Below, one piece after another: positions 16,454 through 22,856 of a stretch of DNA of 24,045 bases. Origin of the DNA: Bacteroidota bacterium (GTDB lineage: Bacteria; Bacteroidota; Bacteroidia; Chitinophagales; Saprospiraceae). The notes under the pieces were generated by a model that saw nothing but the letters and a program-made list of their open reading frames with translations, was not told the origin of the DNA and ran no database searches. The DNA is taken from assembly GCA_024277695.1 (NCBI GenBank), contig JAJRUR010000292.1:1-24045 (forward strand), in the 5' to 3' direction. Each line of letters begins with the position of its first letter. Position 1 is the first letter of the stretch. The translations under genes were made by a program, and so were the position numbers.

Positions 16454-17728
16454 TCAAGTCTCCTTATAATTTACAAACTCTTTTTTCATGAACTTCTGAA
16501 AATCCGTTAAGTTGTCAAATCGGTCAAAAAGCTCTCTAAATTGATGACGTTTAGAGCTCGGATTGATGACGTGGTCCATCACATCTTGGTTATCTACACA
16601 ATCGCCGGTCAGTATTATGAGTCGCTCGACCACATTTCTCAGTTCTCTAATATTACCACTCCATTCCATAGTTTGTAATAATTCGATGGCTTTTTTGCTA
16701 AACTCTTTTTTCTTAATTCCATAATCATTACATAATTGATCATTAAAAAAATCGATGAGTGCCGGAATGTCACTGACCCTATCCTTAAGCGACGGCACAT
16801 TGATGATGATCACAGCAAGCCGATGATAGAGGTCCTCTCTAAATCGCTTCTTGTCTATTTCTACCAACAAGTCCTTGTTTGTTGCTGCTATAACGCGTAC
16901 ATCGACCTGTATTTCTTTGTCGCCTCCTACACGGGTGATTCTATTCTCCTGTAGAGCACGGAGTACTTTGGCCTGGGCAGAAAGACTCATATCCCCTATT
17001 TCGTCCAAAAACAAAATACCTCCGTTTGCTTGTTCAAACTTTCCGATGCGCTGCTTAATCGCTGACGTAAAAGCACCTTTTTCATGACCAAAAAGCTCAC
17101 TTTCAATGAGTTCTGCCGGAATAGCGGCACAGTTCACCTCTACCAAAGGCTTTTGATGCCTTCGGCTCAAGGCATGTAACCACCTCGCTACAAGCTCCTT
17201 GCCTGTCCCATTGTTACCCGTCACCAATACCCGTGCCTCCGTTGGGGCCACCCGCTCGATGGTCTCTTTGATATGTTGGATAGCCTCCGAATCACCTATG
17301 ATATCTTGGATCTCTTGTTTGCAGACCTTCTTTTTGAGCTGCGTAGTCTCTGTAATCAAATGCGAACGATCCAAAGCATTGCGCAAAGTGATCAAAAGTC
17401 TGTTGAGGTCAGGCGGTTTTGATATAAAATCAAATGCTCCCATCTTTACAGCCTCAACTGCCGAATCTATCGACGCATGCCCTGATATCATCACGACAGG
17501 AAGCTCCGGCTTGATCTGTTGTATGCGCTCCAAAGCCTCCATACCATCCATATTGGGCATCTTTATGTCCAAAATAACCACATTGTAGGATTGTTTTTTG
17601 ATTTTTACCAGACAGTCCATGCCGTCCTTGGCTTCGTCCACTTCATATTTTTCAAATTCTAAAATGTCACGCAAAGTATTGCGGATACTGGCTTCGTCAT
17701 CAACGATAAGGATTTTTGCTTTGCTCAT
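16454..17728 (-). CDS. Sigma-54-dependent response regulator (NtrC/AtoC class) lacking the Fis-type HTH
   Basis: 424 aa. Receiver domain 1-120: acidic pocket D10/D11, phospho-acceptor Asp54 (VILDIKMP), Ser82 and Lys104. AAA+ domain about 143-370: Walker A GNNGTGKE at 171-178 (the usual Glu is Asn), sigma-54 contact loop GAFTSA at 218-223 (usual form GAFTGA), Walker B ILFLDEIGD, and the sensor II WSGNIRELRNVVERL. After it, where family members carry a Fis-type HTH of about 45 residues, the protein stops soon after FQKFMKKEFVNYKET. I read all three frames downstream and saw no HTH remnant. ATG at 17728 (MSKAKILIVDD) is the start; the frame further upstream is non-homologous. No sensor kinase is adjacent. 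The protein may act from solution on sigma-54 holoenzyme, as HTH-less activators do, or may be decaying. Confidence 0.9.
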   Translation of the reverse strand: MSKAKILIVDDEASIRNTLRDILEFEKYEVDEAKDGMDCLVKIKKQSYNVVILDIKMPNMDGMEALERIQQIKPELPVVMISGHASIDSAVEAVKMGAFDFISKPPDLNRLLITLRNALDRSHLITETTQLKKKVCKQEIQDIIGDSEAIQHIKETIERVAPTEARVLVTGNNGTGKELVARWLHALSRRHQKPLVEVNCAAIPAELIESELFGHEKGAFTSAIKQRIGKFEQANGGILFLDEIGDMSLSAQAKVLRALQENRITRVGGDKEIQVDVRVIAATNKDLLVEIDKKRFREDLYHRLAVIIINVPSLKDRVSDIPALIDFFNDQLCNDYGIKKKEFSKKAIELLQTMEWSGNIRELRNVVERLIILTGDCVDNQDVMDHVINPSSKRHQFRELFDRFDNLTDFQKFMKKEFVNYKET

Positions 17729-17755
17729 TTGATAAGTTATATTGGTTTTACTCGT

Positions 17756-17763
17756 CAAATATA
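17756..17763 (-). promoter_or_regulatory. Candidate -7 element (TATATTTG) for the sigma-54 regulator
   Basis: Perfect TAnnTTTG on the minus strand, 27 nt before the ATG, in an AT-rich 222-bp gap. No clear -33 box. Confidence 0.45.
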
Positions 17764-17950
17764 CATAATTGTTTAATAAGTAGTTATAATTATAAAAAAA
17801 ATGTAATATGTTTTTTTGCATGACCACAAGCTTCATATCCTCCGGAGCTGCTTTTGGTTCTCAAAGGACAAGCTACAAACTGCTAGAATCAAGACATATC
17901 AGAAGACGACTCCATATAATATAGAACTACAAAAAACCAGGAGCCAAGCA

Positions 17951-19228
17951 CTAGTTAAAAAATCCCGATACTACCTGATCGGTAAGATGAATGGACAAGC
18001 TAAAACCTATCCGATCCAGATAGGAGTTGTGCTGATCTGTTATATATTTTTCTCTGATGATAACACTCTCCAACAAAGGAAAATACACACTCAAAAAGTC
18101 AGGTATCAGAGCTAACTCGATCCCGCTAGTCCAAACCCCTCTCACCCTAGATATAATTTGAGAGGGATATATCGCAGCATCTACATAAGCTTTGAGTTCA
18201 AAATTTAAAGGAAGTTTGACCGGAAGCTCAGCTTCAACTCCCAATCCGATCATCCAGTCATTTATGAGATCAAAATTGCCCGCTACTGTACGCAGACCTG
18301 CTCCTTTTTGATAGATCTGCTGTGACCAGATGCCTGATTGCTCGCTTCGGCCGATTAAACTTTGGTCAAATGTATAGTCAGGTTGAAATCTTCCTAATCC
18401 GACAGTACCATTAGGCATCAATCCCACAAAAGCATCATCGATCTCCGTCTTGTTAAAGGGTAACCACGATCCGGATATATGCCAGACCACAGCGTGATGT
18501 GCATCATAGATATACATTTGCTCCCGACGACCAAATAAATAGACAAAATTATTACCTTGTTGTACCCAAGCTATACTTTTCGAAGCATTGTACTCTCTAC
18601 AATTGTTCTGCTCAAATCGCAATACATTGACATAATAACTATTAGTTTTTCTCTCAAAATTTACTCGATCTATCCCTTCGATAAAATCTTGATAAATATA
18701 AACAAAACGGTATGAAAAGCGGCGTGTACGGACTTGATCTCCGGTGGATTTTTCCTGATACCCTGCTACTTCAGGGGCCAACTTGTAGTAGTAATCCTTC
18801 GTTTTATAGACATCGTTTTTATAAAAACTATAACTTTTGCCCTCCAAACCGAAATAAAAAAACTTCCACCTATCATCATTTAAGGGCTTTTTTTTATAGG
18901 ATAAACGAAATGCACCTACAGGTCGTTTGCTCCCAAAACCAAATCCCGGGTTCAACATATATCCAAGGCCGGCATCCTTCTCCGGATCGTTCATCAATAA
19001 AACTCCTCCTATCACCCCATCATATTTATTAAATGATATAGCCGGCAAAAGTATCCGCTTCAATTTGCTGCGGCTCGTATCCAATGTCAGTTCTTCTTTG
19101 GTACAAGACGGAGAAAGCTCCGAGGGTTGAGCTTGGACTACCAAAGAAAATGATATCAATAAAACTAAAATAAAATAGAACTTAAAAGCACTTTTATTAG
19201 CTTGCAGATGTTTTAGAAGTTTAATCAT
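17951..19228 (-). CDS. Outer-membrane beta-barrel protein, M1-peptidase-barrel-like
   Basis: 425 aa from the ATG at 19228 (a second ATG at 19243 would add five residues). Signal peptide at about 1-34: a lysine-rich stretch, then FKFYFILVLLISFSLVVQAQ. The mature part reads as alternating amphipathic strands with many Tyr/Phe/Trp. Opening strands LLPAISFNKYDGVIGGVLL and the closing IPDFLSVYFPLLES plus DRIGFSLSIHL resemble, as I recall it, the barrel fused to M1-type metallopeptidases in Bacteroidota; no HExxH or other peptidase motif is present here. Function unknown; location in the outer membrane is likely. The reading direction is opposite to the neighbouring secreted protein gene, whose ATG is 13 nt away, so their control regions must overlap coding DNA. 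A TATCTTTA (7/8 of the -7 box) is at 19255-19262 on this strand. Confidence 0.65.
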   Translation of the reverse strand: MIKLLKHLQANKSAFKFYFILVLLISFSLVVQAQPSELSPSCTKEELTLDTSRSKLKRILLPAISFNKYDGVIGGVLLMNDPEKDAGLGYMLNPGFGFGSKRPVGAFRLSYKKKPLNDDRWKFFYFGLEGKSYSFYKNDVYKTKDYYYKLAPEVAGYQEKSTGDQVRTRRFSYRFVYIYQDFIEGIDRVNFERKTNSYYVNVLRFEQNNCREYNASKSIAWVQQGNNFVYLFGRREQMYIYDAHHAVVWHISGSWLPFNKTEIDDAFVGLMPNGTVGLGRFQPDYTFDQSLIGRSEQSGIWSQQIYQKGAGLRTVAGNFDLINDWMIGLGVEAELPVKLPLNFELKAYVDAAIYPSQIISRVRGVWTSGIELALIPDFLSVYFPLLESVIIREKYITDQHNSYLDRIGFSLSIHLTDQVVSGFFN

Positions 19229-19241
19229 ATATATATTTACC

Positions 19242-19772
19242 ATGCTACGAGGAGTAAAGATAATAAAAGTCGTAATATTACTTTTCGTGTGCAACCAATC
19301 CATAGCACAAGTAGTACCTCCTTCTTGGATAGGAATTTGGGAAGGAAAATTAATAATCCAAAGTCAAAACAGCATCGTCCAAGAACTCGACATGGCTATC
19401 GAAATTCTTCCCAAATCCGATTCTAGCGTACACTACACTATAATATATTATATATCGGATACAATTACAGACCGCCGTGCCTACGAATTGGTAGTCAAAG
19501 ACTATGAAAAAGGTCTATATGTTTTGGACGAACTCAACGGCATTGTCATCCCTACACGACGATATGTCAATACATTGATCAATATGTTTGATGTCATGGG
19601 ATCCATGCTTGTGGTTCGTTCAAGCTTTGGTGATCATCAAATGCAATATGAACTCATGATCACTGCCCAAGACAAAAGATCCGTCAGTGGTGCCGGCAGT
19701 AAAGAGATACCCGAAGTGGGCTCCTATCCTATATTTTCTTATCATAACGCCCTGTTAACAAAAAGAGAATAA
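19242..19772 (+). CDS. Small secreted protein of unknown function
   Basis: 176 aa. Signal peptide MLRGVKIIKVVILLFVCNQS, cleavage near SIAQ (about residue 22). The mature domain opens PSWIGIWEGKLII and goes on with strands such as LDMAIEIL, VHYTIIYYI, RAYELVVKDYEKGLYVLDE and LVVRSSF, giving an all-beta, lipocalin-like impression. I do not recognise a named family. There are no metal or catalytic motifs, and only one Cys, inside the signal peptide. cysQ starts 5 nt after the stop, so the two are very likely co-transcribed. On this strand TATATTTA (7/8 of the -7 consensus) is at 19232-19239, immediately before the ATG, which would imply a very short or absent leader. Confidence 0.75.
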   Translation: MLRGVKIIKVVILLFVCNQSIAQVVPPSWIGIWEGKLIIQSQNSIVQELDMAIEILPKSDSSVHYTIIYYISDTITDRRAYELVVKDYEKGLYVLDELNGIVIPTRRYVNTLINMFDVMGSMLVVRSSFGDHQMQYELMITAQDKRSVSGAGSKEIPEVGSYPIFSYHNALLTKRE

Positions 19773-19777
19773 TATAT

Positions 19778-20575
19778 ATGGGCATAAAGAAGTTTACAGC
19801 ACTGTTGGAAGACTTGAGCATTGTCGCCCAAGAAGCGGGCAAAGCCATATTATCCATCTATAGCCGGAAAGATCTCGGTATCGAATTCAAAAAAGACAGC
19901 TCTCCATTAACCCTTGCTGATCAGGCTGCCCATAATATTATTTCAACCCATCTATCGTCCTTGACCCCTACCATTCCTTTGATTTCTGAAGAATCAGCCG
20001 CTGTTCCGTATGCTATTCGTTCAAAATACGACTACTTCTGGTTAATTGACCCCTTAGACGGAACAAAGGAGTTTATCAAAAGAAATGGCGAGTTTACAGT
20101 CAATATTGCTTTGATACACCGTTGTAGAAGCATATTGGGGCTCGTCTATGTGCCTGTCACTGATATCTTGTACTATGCCGCCAAGCGAGAAGGTGCTTAT
20201 CGGATTACTAAATTGGCCGGAAAAGAAAGAATCGAGGCAAAAAGCTTCCACATGCAGGATAAGGGTATCCGAGTAGTTGCCTCACGCTCACACCTCAACG
20301 AGGAGACCAAAGCGATAGTGGACAAACTCAACAAACCACAAATAGTACCGAAAGGGAGTTCGTTGAAGTTTTTGAGCATTGCTGAGGGTGCAGCCGATTT
20401 CTATCCACGAATGGCTCCTACTATGGAATGGGATACCGCTGCAGCCCAAATCATCCTCGAAGAAGCCGGAGGACAGGTACTCCAAGCAAAATCTGGAATG
20501 CCCTTGAGCTACAACAAACCCGATATGCTCAATCCTTTTTTCAAAGCCTACGGACAGATACAGACAGTGCTATGA
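19778..20575 (+). CDS. cysQ: 3'(2'),5'-bisphosphate nucleotidase CysQ
   Basis: 265 aa, inositol-monophosphatase superfamily. It removes the 3'-phosphate from PAP or PAPS, recycling products of sulfate assimilation and sulfotransfer; cytosolic, Mg2+-dependent. The metal-binding residues are all there: Glu71/Glu72 in ISEES, the DPLDGT motif at 91-96 (Asp91, Asp94) and Asp219 in MEWDTAAAQIIL. FKKDSSPLTLAD (37-48) is the usual N-terminal signature. It is the second gene of an operon with the small secreted protein; the gap is 5 nt. The downstream 203 bp hold a hairpin and the thioredoxin promoter. No other sulfur-assimilation genes are in the window. Confidence 0.93.
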   Translation: MGIKKFTALLEDLSIVAQEAGKAILSIYSRKDLGIEFKKDSSPLTLADQAAHNIISTHLSSLTPTIPLISEESAAVPYAIRSKYDYFWLIDPLDGTKEFIKRNGEFTVNIALIHRCRSILGLVYVPVTDILYYAAKREGAYRITKLAGKERIEAKSFHMQDKGIRVVASRSHLNEETKAIVDKLNKPQIVPKGSSLKFLSIAEGAADFYPRMAPTMEWDTAAAQIILEEAGGQVLQAKSGMPLSYNKPDMLNPFFKAYGQIQTVL

Positions 20576-20608
20576 CTCTTTTTCCTTGTTCTCCAATCAA
20601 GAGTAGAT

Positions 20609-20640
20609 AAAAAAAAGCTGAAAAAGCTTATCTTTCAGCT
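20609..20640 (-). terminator. Leftward intrinsic terminator-like hairpin after cysQ
   Basis: AGCTGAAA and TTTCAGCT arms (20616-20640) with a 9-nt loop. The T-run (eight bases) follows only on the minus strand; on the plus strand the bases after the stem are AAATCC. No minus-strand gene feeds into it, so it may mark a short leftward transcript, or be a weak bidirectional stop for cysQ. Confidence 0.45.
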
Positions 20641-20778
20641 AAATCCTTTGGCTTACAAGCAGAAAGTTCGTATTATTGGTGCAATAAAACAGGCTCAAAA
20701 ATATTTGGCATAGTATTCGTTATGTATAATGATGTTAAACAAATCTTTATACATACTAATATTATTTAATATCAAATT

Positions 20779-21279
20779 ATGACAAAGCTAATTCAGTTTG
20801 CATTTCTATTCGGCATCAGCATAAGCCTGATCTCGTGCAGTGGGTCAAAACCCAAAGTTCGAACAGCCAGAGTGCACACCAAAAAAGAACGCAAGACAAT
20901 CATCAAGCCACAATTTGCAGTGGATTTTCAGTACTCCAATAGTCTATCAAGTATATTGGCGAAAGCTGCAAAAGAAAACAAATTGGTGTTCGTTGACATA
21001 TATACCGACTGGTGCACACCCTGCAAAATGATGGACAAAGATGTTTTTACGGACAAACCCACAGGCGACTATCTCAACAAAAATTTTATAAGTTATAAGG
21101 TCAATGCCGAAAAAGAAAATGGTCCTGACCTGAATCTTATTTTTGGAGTACAAGTCTATCCTACCCTATTGTTTTTGAACGAAAAAGGACAAGTACTTTC
21201 GAGAAAAGACGGAGCTGCCTATCATAGCGAGCTACTTCGCTTGGCAGATGACGCTTTACAATTTCAAGCGGGTATATAG
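20779..21279 (+). CDS. Thioredoxin-fold lipoprotein
   Basis: 166 aa. The signal peptide ends in a lipobox (LISC, Cys20), so it is a lipoprotein; the next residues (SGSK) lack an acidic surface-export tag, so a periplasm-facing anchor is expected. A basic linker (about 28-45) leads to a thioredoxin domain with the redox motif W78-C79-T80-P81-C82 and the cis-proline Pro128 in VYPTLLF. The domain resembles thioredoxin_7 / DsbD-C-terminal-like folds used for thiol reduction or disulfide isomerisation outside the cytoplasm. Not in an operon. A hairpin terminator follows it at 21303-21337. The promoter is not clear; TTTGGCA with a TATAAT further on is suggestive only. Confidence 0.85.
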   Translation: MTKLIQFAFLFGISISLISCSGSKPKVRTARVHTKKERKTIIKPQFAVDFQYSNSLSSILAKAAKENKLVFVDIYTDWCTPCKMMDKDVFTDKPTGDYLNKNFISYKVNAEKENGPDLNLIFGVQVYPTLLFLNEKGQVLSRKDGAAYHSELLRLADDALQFQAGI

Positions 21280-21302
21280 GCGTATATACTCATTTGGACT
21301 AC

Positions 21303-21337
21303 AAAAAAACCGACTCGATCAACGAGTCGGTTTTTTT
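21303..21337. terminator. Bidirectional intrinsic terminator
   Basis: CCGACTCG and CGAGTCGG arms (21310-21317, 21323-21330) with a 5-nt loop, flanked by seven As and seven Ts, so it works in both directions. It separates the rightward thioredoxin lipoprotein from the leftward small membrane protein. Confidence 0.93.
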
Positions 21338-21359
21338 ATGCCACTATTCATCCTTTGGT

Positions 21360-21572
21360 TCATTTTTTGACCGGACAGGTAGAAAATCCCAACAGACTGT
21401 ATAGTGGACAACTCGAGATCAATGAAGTCAAGGCAAAGATCCCGGCAACAACAGCCAATACAATACCCAAAGTAGAGCTAAGGGCTACCGCTCCGCTATA
21501 GAGCAAATACGCAATAACTGCAGCAATAATAAGTCGAATCAATCGATCCGCATTTCCCATGTTCTTTTTCAT
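21360..21572 (-). CDS. DUF2892 (YgaP-type) small membrane protein
   Basis: 70 aa with two hydrophobic segments (about 11-27 and 30-48). The signature CPLYSLLGFSTCP near the C-terminus, with two cysteines and a CPLY...TCP pattern, together with the NADRLIRLI start, is that of the DUF2892 / YgaP transmembrane domain. In YgaP this domain carries a rhodanese domain; here it stands alone, and family members often sit near sulfur or persulfide functions and Crp/Fnr regulators. It is the distal gene of a two-gene unit with the 35-aa protein upstream (16-nt gap), next to a Crp/Fnr regulator gene. Confidence 0.88.
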   Translation of the reverse strand: MKKNMGNADRLIRLIIAAVIAYLLYSGAVALSSTLGIVLAVVAGIFALTSLISSCPLYSLLGFSTCPVKK

Positions 21573-21588
21573 AATAATACATTTTGAG

Positions 21589-21696
21589 TTAATGAATAAA
21601 ATATCGAATCAGCATAGCAATAGCATAAATGATGCTTGCGCACATTACACAGATCAATATAAATTTTTTGATCTTAGTATTTGCCAGCTTCTCCAT
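21589..21696 (-). CDS. 35-aa single-pass membrane microprotein
   Basis: The small frame begins at the ATG at 21696 and encodes MEKLANTKIKKFILICVMCA, then a second half ending IRYFIH. A lysine-rich start is followed by one hydrophobic helix (about 12-30), as in short membrane peptides. It ends 16 nt before the DUF2892 gene in the same direction and has a perfect TACTTTTG box just upstream, so I regard it as a real gene. I recognise no family. It may be a small partner of the DUF2892 protein. Confidence 0.6.
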   Translation of the reverse strand: MEKLANTKIKKFILICVMCASIIYAIAMLIRYFIH

Positions 21697-21701
21697 AAAC
21701 T

Positions 21702-21709
21702 CAAAAGTA
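21702..21709 (-). promoter_or_regulatory. Candidate -7 element (TACTTTTG) for the small membrane operon
   Basis: Perfect TAnnTTTG on the minus strand, ending 5 nt before the ATG at 21696. If the usual spacing holds, transcription would start at or beside the ATG, giving a very short or leaderless mRNA. No -33 box is seen, which would suit an activator-dependent promoter. Confidence 0.4.
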
Positions 21710-21731
21710 CATTATCCACATAAATGATTGA

Positions 21732-21745
21732 GTATCATTTGTTAC
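21732..21745. promoter_or_regulatory. Imperfect palindrome, candidate Crp/Fnr operator
   Basis: Read on the minus strand as GTAAC-AAAT-GATAC, nine of ten arm positions of a GTAAC-N4-GTTAC palindrome. The centre lies about 42 bp before the expected transcription start of the small membrane operon, a spacing used by class II Crp/Fnr activators. The same layout, as a perfect palindrome, is found in the regulator's own promoter. Confidence 0.35.
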
Positions 21746-21785
21746 ACGAGTCAAATAATTATAAAAATAAATGCGGGACAACTAT

Positions 21786-22415
21786 TTACAATAGGGTGAT
21801 TTTAGCTCTTCCAAGAGCTACTGTACCCCTACGTTCAAGCTTTTTGAGCAATCGGGAAACCACCACTCTTGAAGTCGCCAGATCATTGGCAAGATCCTGA
21901 TGCGACATGTTGAACACCTTGCTCCCCTTAAAAAGCGCAAGTTCCGTCAAATAATCAACAATTTGATCCTCCAATTGAAGAAATGCCATCCGCTCGAAAG
22001 AAAGGATTACATCATCTAATTTAGTGCGAAATGATTGCAACAAAAACTCATTCCACTTAGGAAATCGTTTCATCAGAAATAAAACACGAGCAGCAGGAAT
22101 CAATAATATATCGACATCCGTAAGGCTAGTTGCTCTGACACGACTACATTCTTTTTTGAGTGCAGATGTTAAAGTCATGGCACAAGTTTCTCCCGATTGG
22201 ATAAAATACAAAAACATCTCCTTGCCATCATCTGTAAGCCGAGATACTTTGACAGAACCTGAGAGTAGTAATGGAATAAATTCAATAGCTTGTCCTGTAC
22301 GGAGAATCACTTGATCAGGAGCGAAATGTACCAAAGTCCCCATATCATCCAACTCTTTGATGAGCCCTACACTTTTAAACTGTTTAAATGAGGATTTGAT
22401 ACGATTTGTGAGCAT
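21786..22415 (-). CDS. Crp/Fnr family transcriptional regulator
   Basis: 209 aa from the ATG at 22415 (a TTG two codons upstream is less likely). N-terminal cyclic-nucleotide-binding fold about 20-110, with LRTGQAIEFIPLLLSGSVKVSRL and YFIQSGETCAMTL; C-terminal winged HTH with recognition segment SHQDLANDLATSRVVVSRLLKKLE at about 171-194. The domain lacks the glutamate/arginine pair used by E. coli CRP for cAMP, and has Cys78 and Cys90 near the sensing loops; the ligand is unknown. It lacks an N-terminal FNR four-cysteine cluster. The adjacent genes in the same direction are a 35-aa membrane protein and a DUF2892 protein, 89 nt away, possibly its targets. A palindrome overlaps its own -7 region, pointing to autoregulation. 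Confidence 0.88.
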   Translation of the reverse strand: MLTNRIKSSFKQFKSVGLIKELDDMGTLVHFAPDQVILRTGQAIEFIPLLLSGSVKVSRLTDDGKEMFLYFIQSGETCAMTLTSALKKECSRVRATSLTDVDILLIPAARVLFLMKRFPKWNEFLLQSFRTKLDDVILSFERMAFLQLEDQIVDYLTELALFKGSKVFNMSHQDLANDLATSRVVVSRLLKKLERRGTVALGRAKITLL

Positions 22416-22449
22416 GAACAAGCAGTTCTTATATAAAAATATTTACAAT

Positions 22450-22463
22450 GTAACTAAAGTTAC
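22450..22463. promoter_or_regulatory. Perfect palindrome GTAACTAAAGTTAC over the crp -7 region
   Basis: Arms GTAACT and AGTTAC with a 2-nt centre. On the minus strand it contains TAACTTTA (7/8 of the -7 consensus, 22455-22462), with TTG 23 nt upstream as a possible -33. A regulator bound here would block RNA polymerase, suggesting autorepression. Confidence 0.45.
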
Positions 22464-22599
22464 CATATCTTATTTTGATCTTAGCCAACTTTGTATCGAC
22501 AAACTTAATAAGTATTTGTTTATGATTGTTAGAATGTTGCTGTCTAAAGTAAGGATCTAGACTTCAAGTGATTTAATACATAAAGACTTAAGGGGTGAA

Positions 22600-22639
22600 G
22601 GGGCTGTTCTCAAAGTTATGAGGCGGCCCCGTTTTTTTT
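22600..22639 (+). terminator. Rightward intrinsic terminator without an upstream gene
   Basis: GGGGC (22600-22604) pairs with GCCCC (22626-22630); CTCA pairs with TGAG inside; eight Ts follow. The T-run is on the plus strand only, so it ends a rightward transcript. The nearest rightward gene upstream already has its own terminator at 21303-21337, so this probably ends a small RNA starting somewhere in 22464-22595. Confidence 0.75.
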
Positions 22640-22718
22640 GTCTTGCCTACAAGCGGCAGCTTATTCCGGTAGTGTTGAGCTCATATGCACTATGCGGTTG
22701 TGATGCGTATAATCTCCT

Positions 22719-22741
22719 AATTGATGCAGCATCAATTTTTT
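22719..22741 (+). terminator. Weak rightward hairpin with T-run
   Basis: AATTGATG and CATCAATT arms with a 3-nt loop, then four more Ts. AT-rich and weak; may be a second stop for the same putative RNA or a leader structure before accA. Confidence 0.35.
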
Positions 22742-22856
22742 GATATAATAAGCCATCAAAATGAATCATCAAAAGAGATAAATTGTCTAATCTTATACGA
22801 GATGTAGCTATCGATGCTTACATTAGAGTTTGATTTGTACACAAAACGAATTATTT

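Larger units (their letters stand above)
22416..22856. other. 441-bp gap between the Crp/Fnr gene and accA
   Basis: No convincing protein gene. From left to right it holds the leftward crp promoter with a palindrome (22450-22463), a rightward terminator (22600-22639) with no gene in front, a second weaker hairpin (22719-22741), and the accA leader. The accA promoter is not identified. Short ATG frames here (for example 11 codons near 22687) have no support. Confidence 0.6.

Noticed and set aside
22357..22560. Rightward 67-codon frame starting inside the Crp/Fnr gene
   Set aside because: No homology pattern, begins inside another gene and has AT-rich biased content; the DNA is better explained as promoter region.
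22687..22722. 11-codon frame ending at a hairpin, like a leader peptide
   Set aside because: No run of regulatory codons, no ribosome site, and accA is not an amino-acid biosynthesis gene; probably chance.
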